64,000 bases of DNA from Citrobacter sp. FP75 (GTDB lineage Bacteria > Pseudomonadota > Gammaproteobacteria > Enterobacterales > Enterobacteriaceae): NCBI RefSeq assembly GCF_018342065.1, contig NZ_JAFDOE010000007.1, positions 3,350 to 67,349 on the forward strand, in the 5' to 3' direction. Of the stretch, positions 56,949 through 64,000 are shown in pieces. The notes under the pieces were generated by a model. The model was not told the origin of the DNA. It did no database searches and was given only the letters and a program-made list of their open reading frames with translations. Within the stretch, counting starts at the first letter, position 1, and each line of letters begins with the position of its first letter. Made by a program: the position numbers and the translations under genes.

Positions 56949-57305
56949 ATGAACGCATTAGAATTGCAGGCTATCCGCCATATTTTTGCTATGACGGTAG
57001 AAGAAAGCGCCATGTATATCGCGCGCGATAGCAGTGTTGCTGCATGGCAACAATGGGAAAATGGCGAAAGAGAAATCCCTGAACGCATCGCCTGTATTTG
57101 TGCAGAAATGAAAGCCAGGCGGAAGTTAAGAATTAATGCAGTTATCGAAAAAATAAACAATCGTATTGGTAATAACACCATGCGTTTTTTCCCCGATCTC
57201 ATCTCTTTTCAAACGGTTTATAACCACGATGATTTTCTAGGCTGGAAAATCTATCAATCAGCGGCTGTTGAACTCTATGCTCACGACCTTGAGCGTTTGT
57301 GTTAA
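56949..57305 (+). CDS. ydiL: YdiL, helix-turn-helix protein (DUF1870)
   Basis: A 118-residue protein with an N-terminal HTH-like segment (MTVEESAMYIARDSSVAAWQQWENGEREIPERI), typical of XRE-type folds, and a C-terminal helical part. Start 56949 matches E. coli; the region before it is AT-rich with AAGTGATGAAATA. Probable DNA-binding protein of unknown target. Confidence 0.92.
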   Translation: MNALELQAIRHIFAMTVEESAMYIARDSSVAAWQQWENGEREIPERIACICAEMKARRKLRINAVIEKINNRIGNNTMRFFPDLISFQTVYNHDDFLGWKIYQSAAVELYAHDLERLC

Positions 57306-57353
57306 GAGACGGTAACACCACTCCCATTTAGCCTTTTCGCTGAGTAACACAAT

Positions 57354-58565
57354 ATGAAAAATACCTATTTCTCCACCGCGATAGGGCTGTACCTTAATTA
57401 CCTCGTACACGGCATGGGCGTCATTCTGATGAGCCTCAATATGTCCTCATTAGAACAACAATGGCAAACCAATGCGGCAGGCGTGTCGATTGTTATTTCA
57501 TCCCTCGGCATTGGCCGATTAAGCGTCTTATTACTGGCTGGTTTACTCTCCGATCGCTATGGCCGCAGGCCGTTTATCCTGCTTGGCATGCTCTGCTACC
57601 TGTGTTTCTTCGTTGGCATTATCAATACACACAGTATTTACATTGCCTACGCGTTTGGTTTTTTAGCCGGGATGGCAAACAGTTTTCTCGATGCGGGAAC
57701 CTATCCCAGCCTGATGGAGGCATTTCCCCACTCTCCCAGCACCGCCAATATTCTGATAAAAGCGTTTGTTTCCAGCGGGCAGTTTCTGTTGCCGATGGTC
57801 ACCAGCCTGCTGGTGTGGGCCGAACTGTGGTTTGGCTGGTCCTTCCTGCTTGCCGCGGGGATGATGCTTGCCAATGGCGTATTTTTATTCCGTTGTCGAT
57901 TTCCGTCGCCTGCGGAGAATCAGCCTGCTACCAGGGCCATACAGGAAACGACGGTGGCCAGGCATCGCTGTTCCCTGCTCGATCTTGGCAGCTACACTCT
58001 GTACGGCTACATCGCGATGGCGACCTTTTACCTGGTGAGTCAGTGGCTGGCACAGTACGGTCAGTTTGTCGCCGGAATGTCGTATACGTTATCCATTAAG
58101 CTGTTAAGTGTTTATACCTGCGGTTCACTGCTGTGCGTGTTGATCACCGCACCGCTGGTGAGGAAGGCCGAACACGCGCCATCCCTGCTGATGCTTTACA
58201 CGTTTATCTCGCTTATCGCGCTGCTGACGGTCTGCCTGCATCCCACCCCCACAGTGGTGATCGCCTTCGCCTTTGTCATCGGTTTTTCCTCCGCTGGCGG
58301 CGTGGTACAAATCGGGTTAACGCTGATGGCAGCACGCTTCCCGCATGCCAAAGGGAAAGCCACCGGTATTTATTACAGCGCGGGCAGCATTGCGACCTTC
58401 ACCATCCCTCTGATTACGGCAAGGCTCTCACAAACCAGCATTGCCCATATTATGTGGTTTGATACCGGCATGGCCGCCGTCGGCTTCCTGCTGGCATTGT
58501 TTATTGGTTATCGCAGTCGCATGGCGTCAAAACATCCGCTAAAAATGGCGCCACTTGCCGAATAG
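57354..58565 (+). CDS. ydiM: YdiM, MFS transporter
   Basis: A 403-residue major facilitator with 12 helices. The loop 2-3 signature GLLSDRYGRRPFILLG and the FLAGMANSFLDAGTYPSLMEAFP region are present. It shares strong similarity with YdiN two genes on, so the pair arose by duplication. With the shikimate genes downstream, uptake of shikimate- or quinate-like compounds is likely, but the substrate is unproved. Confidence 0.92.
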   Translation: MKNTYFSTAIGLYLNYLVHGMGVILMSLNMSSLEQQWQTNAAGVSIVISSLGIGRLSVLLLAGLLSDRYGRRPFILLGMLCYLCFFVGIINTHSIYIAYAFGFLAGMANSFLDAGTYPSLMEAFPHSPSTANILIKAFVSSGQFLLPMVTSLLVWAELWFGWSFLLAAGMMLANGVFLFRCRFPSPAENQPATRAIQETTVARHRCSLLDLGSYTLYGYIAMATFYLVSQWLAQYGQFVAGMSYTLSIKLLSVYTCGSLLCVLITAPLVRKAEHAPSLLMLYTFISLIALLTVCLHPTPTVVIAFAFVIGFSSAGGVVQIGLTLMAARFPHAKGKATGIYYSAGSIATFTIPLITARLSQTSIAHIMWFDTGMAAVGFLLALFIGYRSRMASKHPLKMAPLAE

Positions 58566-58806
58566 CGTGGATGCAATATTGTTCTCCCCGTCTGCAACAT
58601 AATTGCGTGAATATTTAAAACATCAACAAAACGGCAGCAGGAAGATTTAAGTTTCACACTTTGGCATGCAATATACCTGGTCACTAAAACGTCATGCTAT
58701 GTAGGTTCAGTACCCGCCACTCGGTATAGTAATAACATCATCATCGTAATTAAAATTAGCACGATGAAAACAGAACAATTTTAAAACCCGCAAGGAGTTT
58801 TGCGAA

Positions 58807-60042
58807 ATGTCTCAGAACAAGGCCTTTAATACGCCATTTTTTCTGGCGATAGTCTGTATTTATTTCAGTTATTTCCTGCATGGTATTAGCGTCATTACCC
58901 TGGCGCAAAACATGACCTCTCTTGCAGAGAAATTCTCCACCGACAATGCTGGGATCGCCTATTTAATATCAGGCATCGGCCTGGGGCGAATGGTCAGTAT
59001 ATTATTCTTTGGCGTACTTTCCGATAAATTTGGTCGTCGGGCCATTATCCTGCTAGGCGTCATTCTTTATATGCTGTTCTTCTTCGGTATTCCCGCCAGC
59101 CCGAATTTGATGATTGCCTTTATTCTGGCGGTTTGCGTTGGCGTCGCGAACTCCGCGCTGGATACCGGTGGCTATCCGGCATTAATGGAGTGTTTCCCCA
59201 AAGCGTCCGGTTCAGCGGTTATTCTGGTGAAGGCAATGGTGTCGTTCGGGCAGATGATCTACCCGCTCATTGTCAGTACCATGCTGCTTAATCATATCTG
59301 GTACGGCTATGCGGTGATTATCCCAGGCGTTCTGTTCGTGGTGATCACCTTAATGCTGCTAAAGAGCCGTTTCCCCAGCCAACTCGTGGATGCTGTTGTC
59401 GCGAAAGAGCTGCCGCAGATGAACAGCAAACCGCTGGTGTGGCTGGAAGGCGTGGCGTCAGTTATGTTTGGCGTCGCCGCATTTTCAACCTTTTACGTTA
59501 TCGTAGTCTGGATGCCGAAGTACGCCATGGCGTTTGCCGGAATGGCGGAAGCCGACGCGCTGAAAACCATCTCTTATTACAGCATGGGCTCACTGGTCTG
59601 CGTCTTTATTTTTGCGGCACTGCTGAAGAGATTAGTCCGTCCGATCTGGGCAAACGTATTTAATGCCGGACTGGCAACCATTACGGCCGCGATTATCTAT
59701 CTGTATCCCTCACCGCTGGTCTGTAACGCAGGCTCATTTCTTATCGGGTTCTCTGCAGCGGGCGGTATTTTACAACTGGGCGTGTCAGTGATGTCGGAAT
59801 TCTTCCCAAAGAGCAAAGCCAAAGTCACCAGTGTTTATATGATGATGGGTGGCGTCGCCAACTTTATTATCCCGCTGATCACCGGTTACCTGTCTAACAT
59901 TGGCCTGCAATACATTATTTTGCTCGACCTGGTCTTTGCCCTGCTGGCATTTATCACGGCCATTATCGTATTTATCCGTTACTACCGCGTATTTGATATA
60001 CCGAAAAACGATGTGCGGTTAGGCGAACGTTATTTTCAATAA
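58807..60042 (+). CDS. ydiN: YdiN, MFS transporter
   Basis: A 411-residue MFS protein (LTAQNM-like N-terminus, GVLSDKFGRRAIILLG, and VGVANSALDTGGYPALMECFP). It has AAGGAGTTTT before the ATG and is followed 21 bases later by ydiB with the same AAGGAGTTTT site, so ydiN-ydiB-aroD form an operon. Probable hydroaromatic acid uptake. The 241 bases before it hold its promoter; no strong site was recognised there. Confidence 0.92.
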   Translation: MSQNKAFNTPFFLAIVCIYFSYFLHGISVITLAQNMTSLAEKFSTDNAGIAYLISGIGLGRMVSILFFGVLSDKFGRRAIILLGVILYMLFFFGIPASPNLMIAFILAVCVGVANSALDTGGYPALMECFPKASGSAVILVKAMVSFGQMIYPLIVSTMLLNHIWYGYAVIIPGVLFVVITLMLLKSRFPSQLVDAVVAKELPQMNSKPLVWLEGVASVMFGVAAFSTFYVIVVWMPKYAMAFAGMAEADALKTISYYSMGSLVCVFIFAALLKRLVRPIWANVFNAGLATITAAIIYLYPSPLVCNAGSFLIGFSAAGGILQLGVSVMSEFFPKSKAKVTSVYMMMGGVANFIIPLITGYLSNIGLQYIILLDLVFALLAFITAIIVFIRYYRVFDIPKNDVRLGERYFQ

Positions 60043-60063
60043 ATAGTTCTCAAGGAGTTTTAA

Positions 60064-60930
60064 ATGGATGTCACTGCAAAATATGAACTGATTGGCCTGA
60101 TGGCCTACCCAATCAGACACAGTCTGTCACCAGAAATGCAAAATAAAGCGCTGGAAAAAGCCGGACTGCCTTTTACCTACATGGCATTTGAAGTCGATAA
60201 CTCAACCTTTGCCGGGGCTATTGAAGGGTTGAAAGCGTTAAAGATGCGCGGTACTGGCGTCTCTATGCCCAATAAACAACTGGCATGTGAGTATGTTGAT
60301 GAATTAACCCCCGCCGCGAAACTGGTCGGCGCCATCAATACTATCGTCAATGACAACGGCTATCTTCGCGGCTACAACACCGATGGCACTGGCCATATTC
60401 GCGCCATTAAAGAAAGCGGCTTCGATATAAAAGGCAAAACCATGGTACTGTTGGGCGCGGGTGGTGCATCTACCGCTATTGGCGCACAAGCGGCCATTGA
60501 AGGCATCAAAGAAATTAAGCTCTTTAACCGTAAAGATGAGTTCTTTGAAAAAGCAGTGGAATTTGCCAAACGCGTCAATGAAAACACCGAGTGTGTGGTG
60601 ACCGTTATCGATCTGGCCGACCAGCGGGCCTTTGCCGAAGCGCTGGCCAGCGCAGATATTTTGACTAACGGTACAAAAGTTGGCATGAAGCCGCTGGAAA
60701 ACGAATCCATTGTTAGCGATGTGTCGCTGCTACGCCCGGATCTGCTGGTGACCGAATGCGTCTACAACCCACATATGACCAGGTTACTGCAGCAGGCGCA
60801 ACGTGCCGGTTGCAAAACAATTGATGGATACGGCATGTTGTTATGGCAAGGCGCTGAACAGTTTAAGCTCTGGACCGGGAAAGATTTCCCGCTGGAGTAT
60901 GTGAAACAGGTTATGGGTTTTGCCGCCTGA
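60064..60930 (+). CDS. ydiB: YdiB, quinate/shikimate dehydrogenase
   Basis: A 288-residue NAD(P) enzyme that oxidises quinate or shikimate to the 3-dehydro forms. The catalytic Lys and Asp lie in [15 protein letters not shown] and NTDGTGH. The Rossmann motif is [13 protein letters not shown]. Length and sequence match E. coli YdiB rather than AroE. Second gene of the operon. Confidence 0.95.
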   Translation: MDVTAKYELIGLMAYPIRHSLSPEMQNKALEKAGLPFTYMAFEVDNSTFAGAIEGLKALKMRGTGVSMPNKQLACEYVDELTPAAKLVGAINTIVNDNGYLRGYNTDGTGHIRAIKESGFDIKGKTMVLLGAGGASTAIGAQAAIEGIKEIKLFNRKDEFFEKAVEFAKRVNENTECVVTVIDLADQRAFAEALASADILTNGTKVGMKPLENESIVSDVSLLRPDLLVTECVYNPHMTRLLQQAQRAGCKTIDGYGMLLWQGAEQFKLWTGKDFPLEYVKQVMGFAA

Positions 60931-60965
60931 CGGGCCAGTATCAGTAAATATTTAAAGGGTAATCA

Positions 60966-61724
60966 ATGAAAACCGTAACCGTAAGAAACCTCGTGATTGG
61001 CGAGGGTGCGCCGAAGATCATCGTCTCGCTGATGGGTAATGATATCGCCACGGTAAAAACCGAAGCGCTGGCCTACCGCAAAGCAGACTTCGACATTCTG
61101 GAATGGCGCGTTGACCATTTTGCCGATGTCTCTTCTATTGACGCGGTGCTGGAAGCCGCCCGTGCGATCCGCGACGCGATGGGCGATAAACCGCTGCTTT
61201 TCACCTTCCGCAGCGCCAAAGAAGGCGGTGAACAGGCGCTGTCTGTTGCAGACTATATTGCGCTTAATCGAGCGGCTGTAGATAGCGGTCTGGTGGATAT
61301 GATCGATCTGGAGCTGTTCACCGGTGATGAGCAGGTCAAAGCCACCGTCGAGCATGCGCACGCGAAGAAGGTTTTCGTGATTATGTCGAATCATGATTTC
61401 CACCAAACACCGGCGGCGGAAGAGATTATCCAGCGTCTGCGTAAAATGCAGGAACTGGGCGCAGATATCCCGAAAATTGCGCTGATGCCGCAAAATAAAA
61501 CAGATGTCCTGACGCTGCTTAGCGCCACGCTTGAAATGCAGGAGCGTTACGCTGACCGCCCAATTATCACCATGTCGATGGCCAAAACGGGCGTCATTTC
61601 GCGGCTGGCGGGTGAGGTCTTTGGCTCTGCGGCGACCTTTGGGGCGGTGAAAAAAGCCTCGGCTCCCGGGCAAATCTCGGTCTCCGATCTGCGTACCGTA
61701 CTGACAATATTGCATCAGGCTTAA
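60966..61724 (+). CDS. aroD: AroD, type I 3-dehydroquinate dehydratase
   Basis: A 252-residue enzyme converting 3-dehydroquinate to 3-dehydroshikimate. It forms a Schiff base through the Lys in [13 protein letters not shown], with the partner His in [10 protein letters not shown]. It ends in VLTILHQA. Third gene of the operon, 35 bases after ydiB. Both catalytic residues are present. Confidence 0.97.
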   Translation: MKTVTVRNLVIGEGAPKIIVSLMGNDIATVKTEALAYRKADFDILEWRVDHFADVSSIDAVLEAARAIRDAMGDKPLLFTFRSAKEGGEQALSVADYIALNRAAVDSGLVDMIDLELFTGDEQVKATVEHAHAKKVFVIMSNHDFHQTPAAEEIIQRLRKMQELGADIPKIALMPQNKTDVLTLLSATLEMQERYADRPIITMSMAKTGVISRLAGEVFGSAATFGAVKKASAPGQISVSDLRTVLTILHQA

Positions 61725-61759
61725 TAACAAAATATTTCTGTACTGTTTTAAATAACCCC

Positions 61760-61796
61760 CTGCCCTATTATTCGCGTCTCGGCGAATAGTGGGCAG
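61760..61796 (+). terminator. Hairpin after aroD
   Basis: CTGCCC (61760-61765) and GGGCAG (61791-61796), with inner TATTCGC/GCGAATA pairing and a small bulge. No T-run follows, so it is either a weak terminator or an mRNA-end stabiliser. Confidence 0.5.
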
Positions 61797-61848
61797 ACGG
61801 ATAAACACATTCAAACTACGTATATTATTTTTGTCGAATAAAATGACC

Positions 61849-61866
61849 GACAGGCGCACGCCTGTC
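61849..61866. promoter_or_regulatory. Perfect 8-base inverted repeat just before ydiF
   Basis: GACAGGCGCACGCCTGTC: arms GACAGGCG and CGCCTGTC around CA, ending 13 bases before the ydiF start and directly before the CTGGAG ribosome site. It is either an operator or an RNA hairpin that would affect ydiF translation. The regulator is unknown. Confidence 0.5.
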
Positions 61867-61879
61867 ATCTGGAGTCCAT

Positions 61880-63475
61880 ATGAAACTTAACAGACCTGAA
61901 CGTATTGACGGTCGGGTACCGATATTATCGGCGGCGGACGCAATTAATTATATTCCTGATGAAGCCACCCTTTGTGTATTAGGCGCCGGCGGCGGTATTC
62001 TGGAAGCCACTACACTAATTAACGCACTGGCCGATAAATATAAAAACAGTCAGTCACCACGCAATTTATCACTGATTAGCCCAACAGGACTGGGCGACCG
62101 CGCCGACCGGGGTATTAGCCCGCTGGCGCAGGAAGGCCTGGTGAAATGGGCGCTGTGCGGACACTGGGGACAATCGCCACGGATCGCCGAACTCGCCGAA
62201 CAAAATAAAATCGCCGCCTATAACTATCCCCAGGGGGTATTAACCCAAACATTGCGTGCATCGGCGGCCCATCAGCCGGGCATTTTGAGTGATATCGGTA
62301 TTGGCACATTTATTGACCCTCGCCAACAGGGCGGCAAACTTAATGAAGTGACGACGGAAGATTTGATCAAGCTGGTGGAGATAGACAACAAGGAGTACCT
62401 CTACTACAAAGCCATCGCACCAACCATCGCCTTCATTCGCGCCACCACCTGTGATAGCGAAGGCTACGCCACGTTTGAAGATGAAGTGATGTACCTTGAT
62501 GCGCTGGTGATTGCCCAGGCCGTGCATAACAACGGCGGCATCGTCATGATGCAGGTGCAAAAAATGGTCAAGAAAGCCACCCTGCATCCCAAAGCGGTGC
62601 GTATTCCGGGCTATCTGGTGGATATCGTGGTGGTTGACCCTGACCAGACCCAACTGTACGGCGGTGCGCCGGTGAATCGCTTTATTTCTGGCGACTTTGT
62701 CCTTGATGACAGCCAGCAGACGCCCCTACCGCTCAACCAACGCAAACTGGTGGCCAGACGCGCCCTGTTCGAAATGCGTAAGGGGGCAGTCGGTAATGTG
62801 GGCGTGGGTATCGCCGACGGCATTGGCCTTGTCGCACGTGAAGAAGGCTGCGCCGATGACTTTATTCTGACGGTAGAAACCGGCCCCGTGGGGGGAATTA
62901 CCTCACAAGGCATTGCATTCGGTGCCAACGTTAACACCCGTGCCATTATGGATATGACCTCTCAGTTCGACTTCTACCACGGTGGCGGACTGGATGTGTG
63001 CTATTTAAGTTTTGCCGAAGTGGACAGCCACGGCAACGTCGGCGTGCATAAATTCAATGGCAAAATCATGGGCACTGGTGGATTTATCGATATTAGCGCC
63101 ACCTCGAAGAAAATTATTTTCTGCGGCACGCTCACGGCCGGTAGTCTGAAAACAGAGATCGCCGACGGTAAGTTAAATATTGTCCAGGAAGGTCGGGTGA
63201 AAAAATTCGTCAGTGAATTACCTGAAATAACCTTCAGTGGAAAAATTGCACTCGAACGCGGATTAGATGTGCGTTACATCACCGAACGTGCCGTCTTTAC
63301 TTTAAAAGAGGATGGCCTCCATTTAGTGGAAATTGCCCCTGGCGTTTCTTTGCAAGAAGATATTCTCGACAAAATGGATTTTTCCCCGGTTATTTCTCCT
63401 GAGCTAAAGCTCATGGACGAAAGATTATTTAACACTATCTCAATGGGTTTTGTCTTGCCTGACGTCGCCAATTAA
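61880..63475 (+). CDS. ydiF: YdiF, family I CoA transferase (acetoacetate type)
   Basis: A 531-residue CoA transferase with two domains. The catalytic Glu is expected in ILTVETGPVGGITSQG near residue 333. It moves CoA between short acyl groups such as acetyl-CoA and acetoacetate, and stands first in the ydiFO... fatty acid-like operon. Full length, intact. Confidence 0.94.
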   Translation: MKLNRPERIDGRVPILSAADAINYIPDEATLCVLGAGGGILEATTLINALADKYKNSQSPRNLSLISPTGLGDRADRGISPLAQEGLVKWALCGHWGQSPRIAELAEQNKIAAYNYPQGVLTQTLRASAAHQPGILSDIGIGTFIDPRQQGGKLNEVTTEDLIKLVEIDNKEYLYYKAIAPTIAFIRATTCDSEGYATFEDEVMYLDALVIAQAVHNNGGIVMMQVQKMVKKATLHPKAVRIPGYLVDIVVVDPDQTQLYGGAPVNRFISGDFVLDDSQQTPLPLNQRKLVARRALFEMRKGAVGNVGVGIADGIGLVAREEGCADDFILTVETGPVGGITSQGIAFGANVNTRAIMDMTSQFDFYHGGGLDVCYLSFAEVDSHGNVGVHKFNGKIMGTGGFIDISATSKKIIFCGTLTAGSLKTEIADGKLNIVQEGRVKKFVSELPEITFSGKIALERGLDVRYITERAVFTLKEDGLHLVEIAPGVSLQEDILDKMDFSPVISPELKLMDERLFNTISMGFVLPDVAN

Positions 63476-63488
63476 AAGGAGTACCCTC

Positions 63489-64000
63489 ATGGACTTTTCG
63501 TTAACTGAAGAACAAGAGCTGCTGCTTGCCAGCATTCGCGAACTGATCGCCAGCAATTTCCCGGAAGAATATTTCCGCACCTGCGATCAGACGGCCACCT
63601 ACCCGAAAGAGTTTATGCGCGCCCTTGCAGATAACGGCATTTCGATGCTGGGCGTGCCGGAAGAGTTCGGCGGTATTCCGGCTGATTATGTCACCCAGAT
63701 GCTGGCGCTGATGGAAGTATCAAAATGTGGCGCCCCGGCATTTTTGATCACTAACGGGCAGTGCATTCACAGCATGCTGCGCTTTGGTTCCGCCGAGCAG
63801 TTGCGTAAAACGGCAGAAAGTACCATGGAAACCGGCGATCCGGCGTATGCGCTGGCATTAACCGAACCGGGTGCCGGGTCTGACAACAACAGTGCCACCA
63901 CCAGCTACACCCGTAAAAACGGCAAAGTGTATCTGAACGGGCAAAAAACCTTTATTACCGGTGCGAAAGAGTACCCGTACATGCTGGTACTGGCACGCGA
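63489..64000 (+). CDS. ydiO: YdiO, acyl-CoA dehydrogenase (partial, runs off the window)
   Basis: The first 170 or so residues of an acyl-CoA dehydrogenase: MDFSLTEEQELLLASIRELI at the start and the flavin-site segment ALALTEPGAGSDNNSATTSY. AAAAGGAG lies eight bases before the ATG, 13 bases after ydiF. In E. coli it is a predicted partner of an electron transfer flavoprotein (YdiQR), used in anaerobic beta-oxidation-like metabolism. Confidence 0.93.
   Translation, partial: MDFSLTEEQELLLASIRELIASNFPEEYFRTCDQTATYPKEFMRALADNGISMLGVPEEFGGIPADYVTQMLALMEVSKCGAPAFLITNGQCIHSMLRFGSAEQLRKTAESTMETGDPAYALALTEPGAGSDNNSATTSYTRKNGKVYLNGQKTFITGAKEYPYMLVLAR

Noticed and set aside
60963..61868. A 301-codon minus-strand frame opposite aroD
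   Set aside because: It covers all of aroD, whose catalytic residues are intact; no ribosome site and basic, low-complexity translation.

Overview
The window is chromosomal DNA from an enterobacterium of the Citrobacter type, most likely the C. freundii group. The right half follows the Escherichia coli K-12 order almost gene for gene: pykF, lpp, ldtE, sufABCDSE, rydB, ydiH, menI, ydiJ, ydiK, rprA, ydiL, ydiM, ydiN, ydiB, aroD, ydiF, ydiO. The left half keeps E. coli landmarks (valV-valW, the ydhYVWXUT operon, fumD) but carries large blocks that K-12 lacks. The tetrathionate locus ttrRSBCA together with a spermidine dehydrogenase gene points to Citrobacter rather than Escherichia. Salmonella has ttr near the same tRNA, but no type III secretion genes are seen here. 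This assignment rests on remembered gene order and protein similarity, not on a search.

Layout. 1-250: two tRNA-Val(GAC) genes. 0.4-3.9 kb: a molybdate/tungstate-type ABC transporter (MolABC-like) with a ModE-like operator, converging on a ModA-like protein without a signal peptide. 4.0-14.9 kb: a polyamine catabolic cluster with GABA aminotransferase, a MocR/GabR-type regulator, triheme cytochrome c, Tat-exported spermidine dehydrogenase, aminobutyraldehyde-type dehydrogenase, GntR/FCD regulator, a soluble Cache-domain protein and an APC permease. 15.2-18.6 kb: a 46-residue protein gene and a four-gene polar amino acid ABC transporter. 18.6-25.2 kb: the FNR-controlled ydhYVWXUT operon and fumD. 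25.3-32.6 kb: ttrRS and ttrBCA. 32.7-35.2 kb: a MetNIQ-like transporter. 35.7-40.0 kb: an AT-rich four-gene operon (DeoR-PfkB fusion, GATase1-like protein, S33 peptidase/amidase, APC permease) of unknown substrate. 40.4-49.1 kb: pykF, lpp, ldtE and suf. 49.4-51.7 kb: RydB-like RNA, then a LysR regulator and a secreted metallo-beta-lactamase-fold protein inserted before ydiH. 51.7-64 kb: the conserved ydi region with RprA, ending inside ydiO.

How the parts work together. Several left-half loci serve anaerobic respiration with molybdenum. YdhV and TtrA are predicted Mo (or W) enzymes, and the MolABC-like importer with its ModE-like operator may feed them. FNR sites precede the ydh operon and the ttrBCA operon. 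The polyamine cluster can be read as a route: spermidine is oxidised in the periplasm by SpdH with electrons passed to the cytochrome c, the amine or aldehyde products enter the cell, and cytosolic enzymes carry 4-aminobutyraldehyde through GABA to succinate semialdehyde. The AT-rich DeoR-PfkB operon is the best candidate for an undescribed catabolic system. Its gene set suggests uptake, hydrolysis and phosphorylation of a sugar-amino acid type conjugate, but its substrate cannot be read from sequence.
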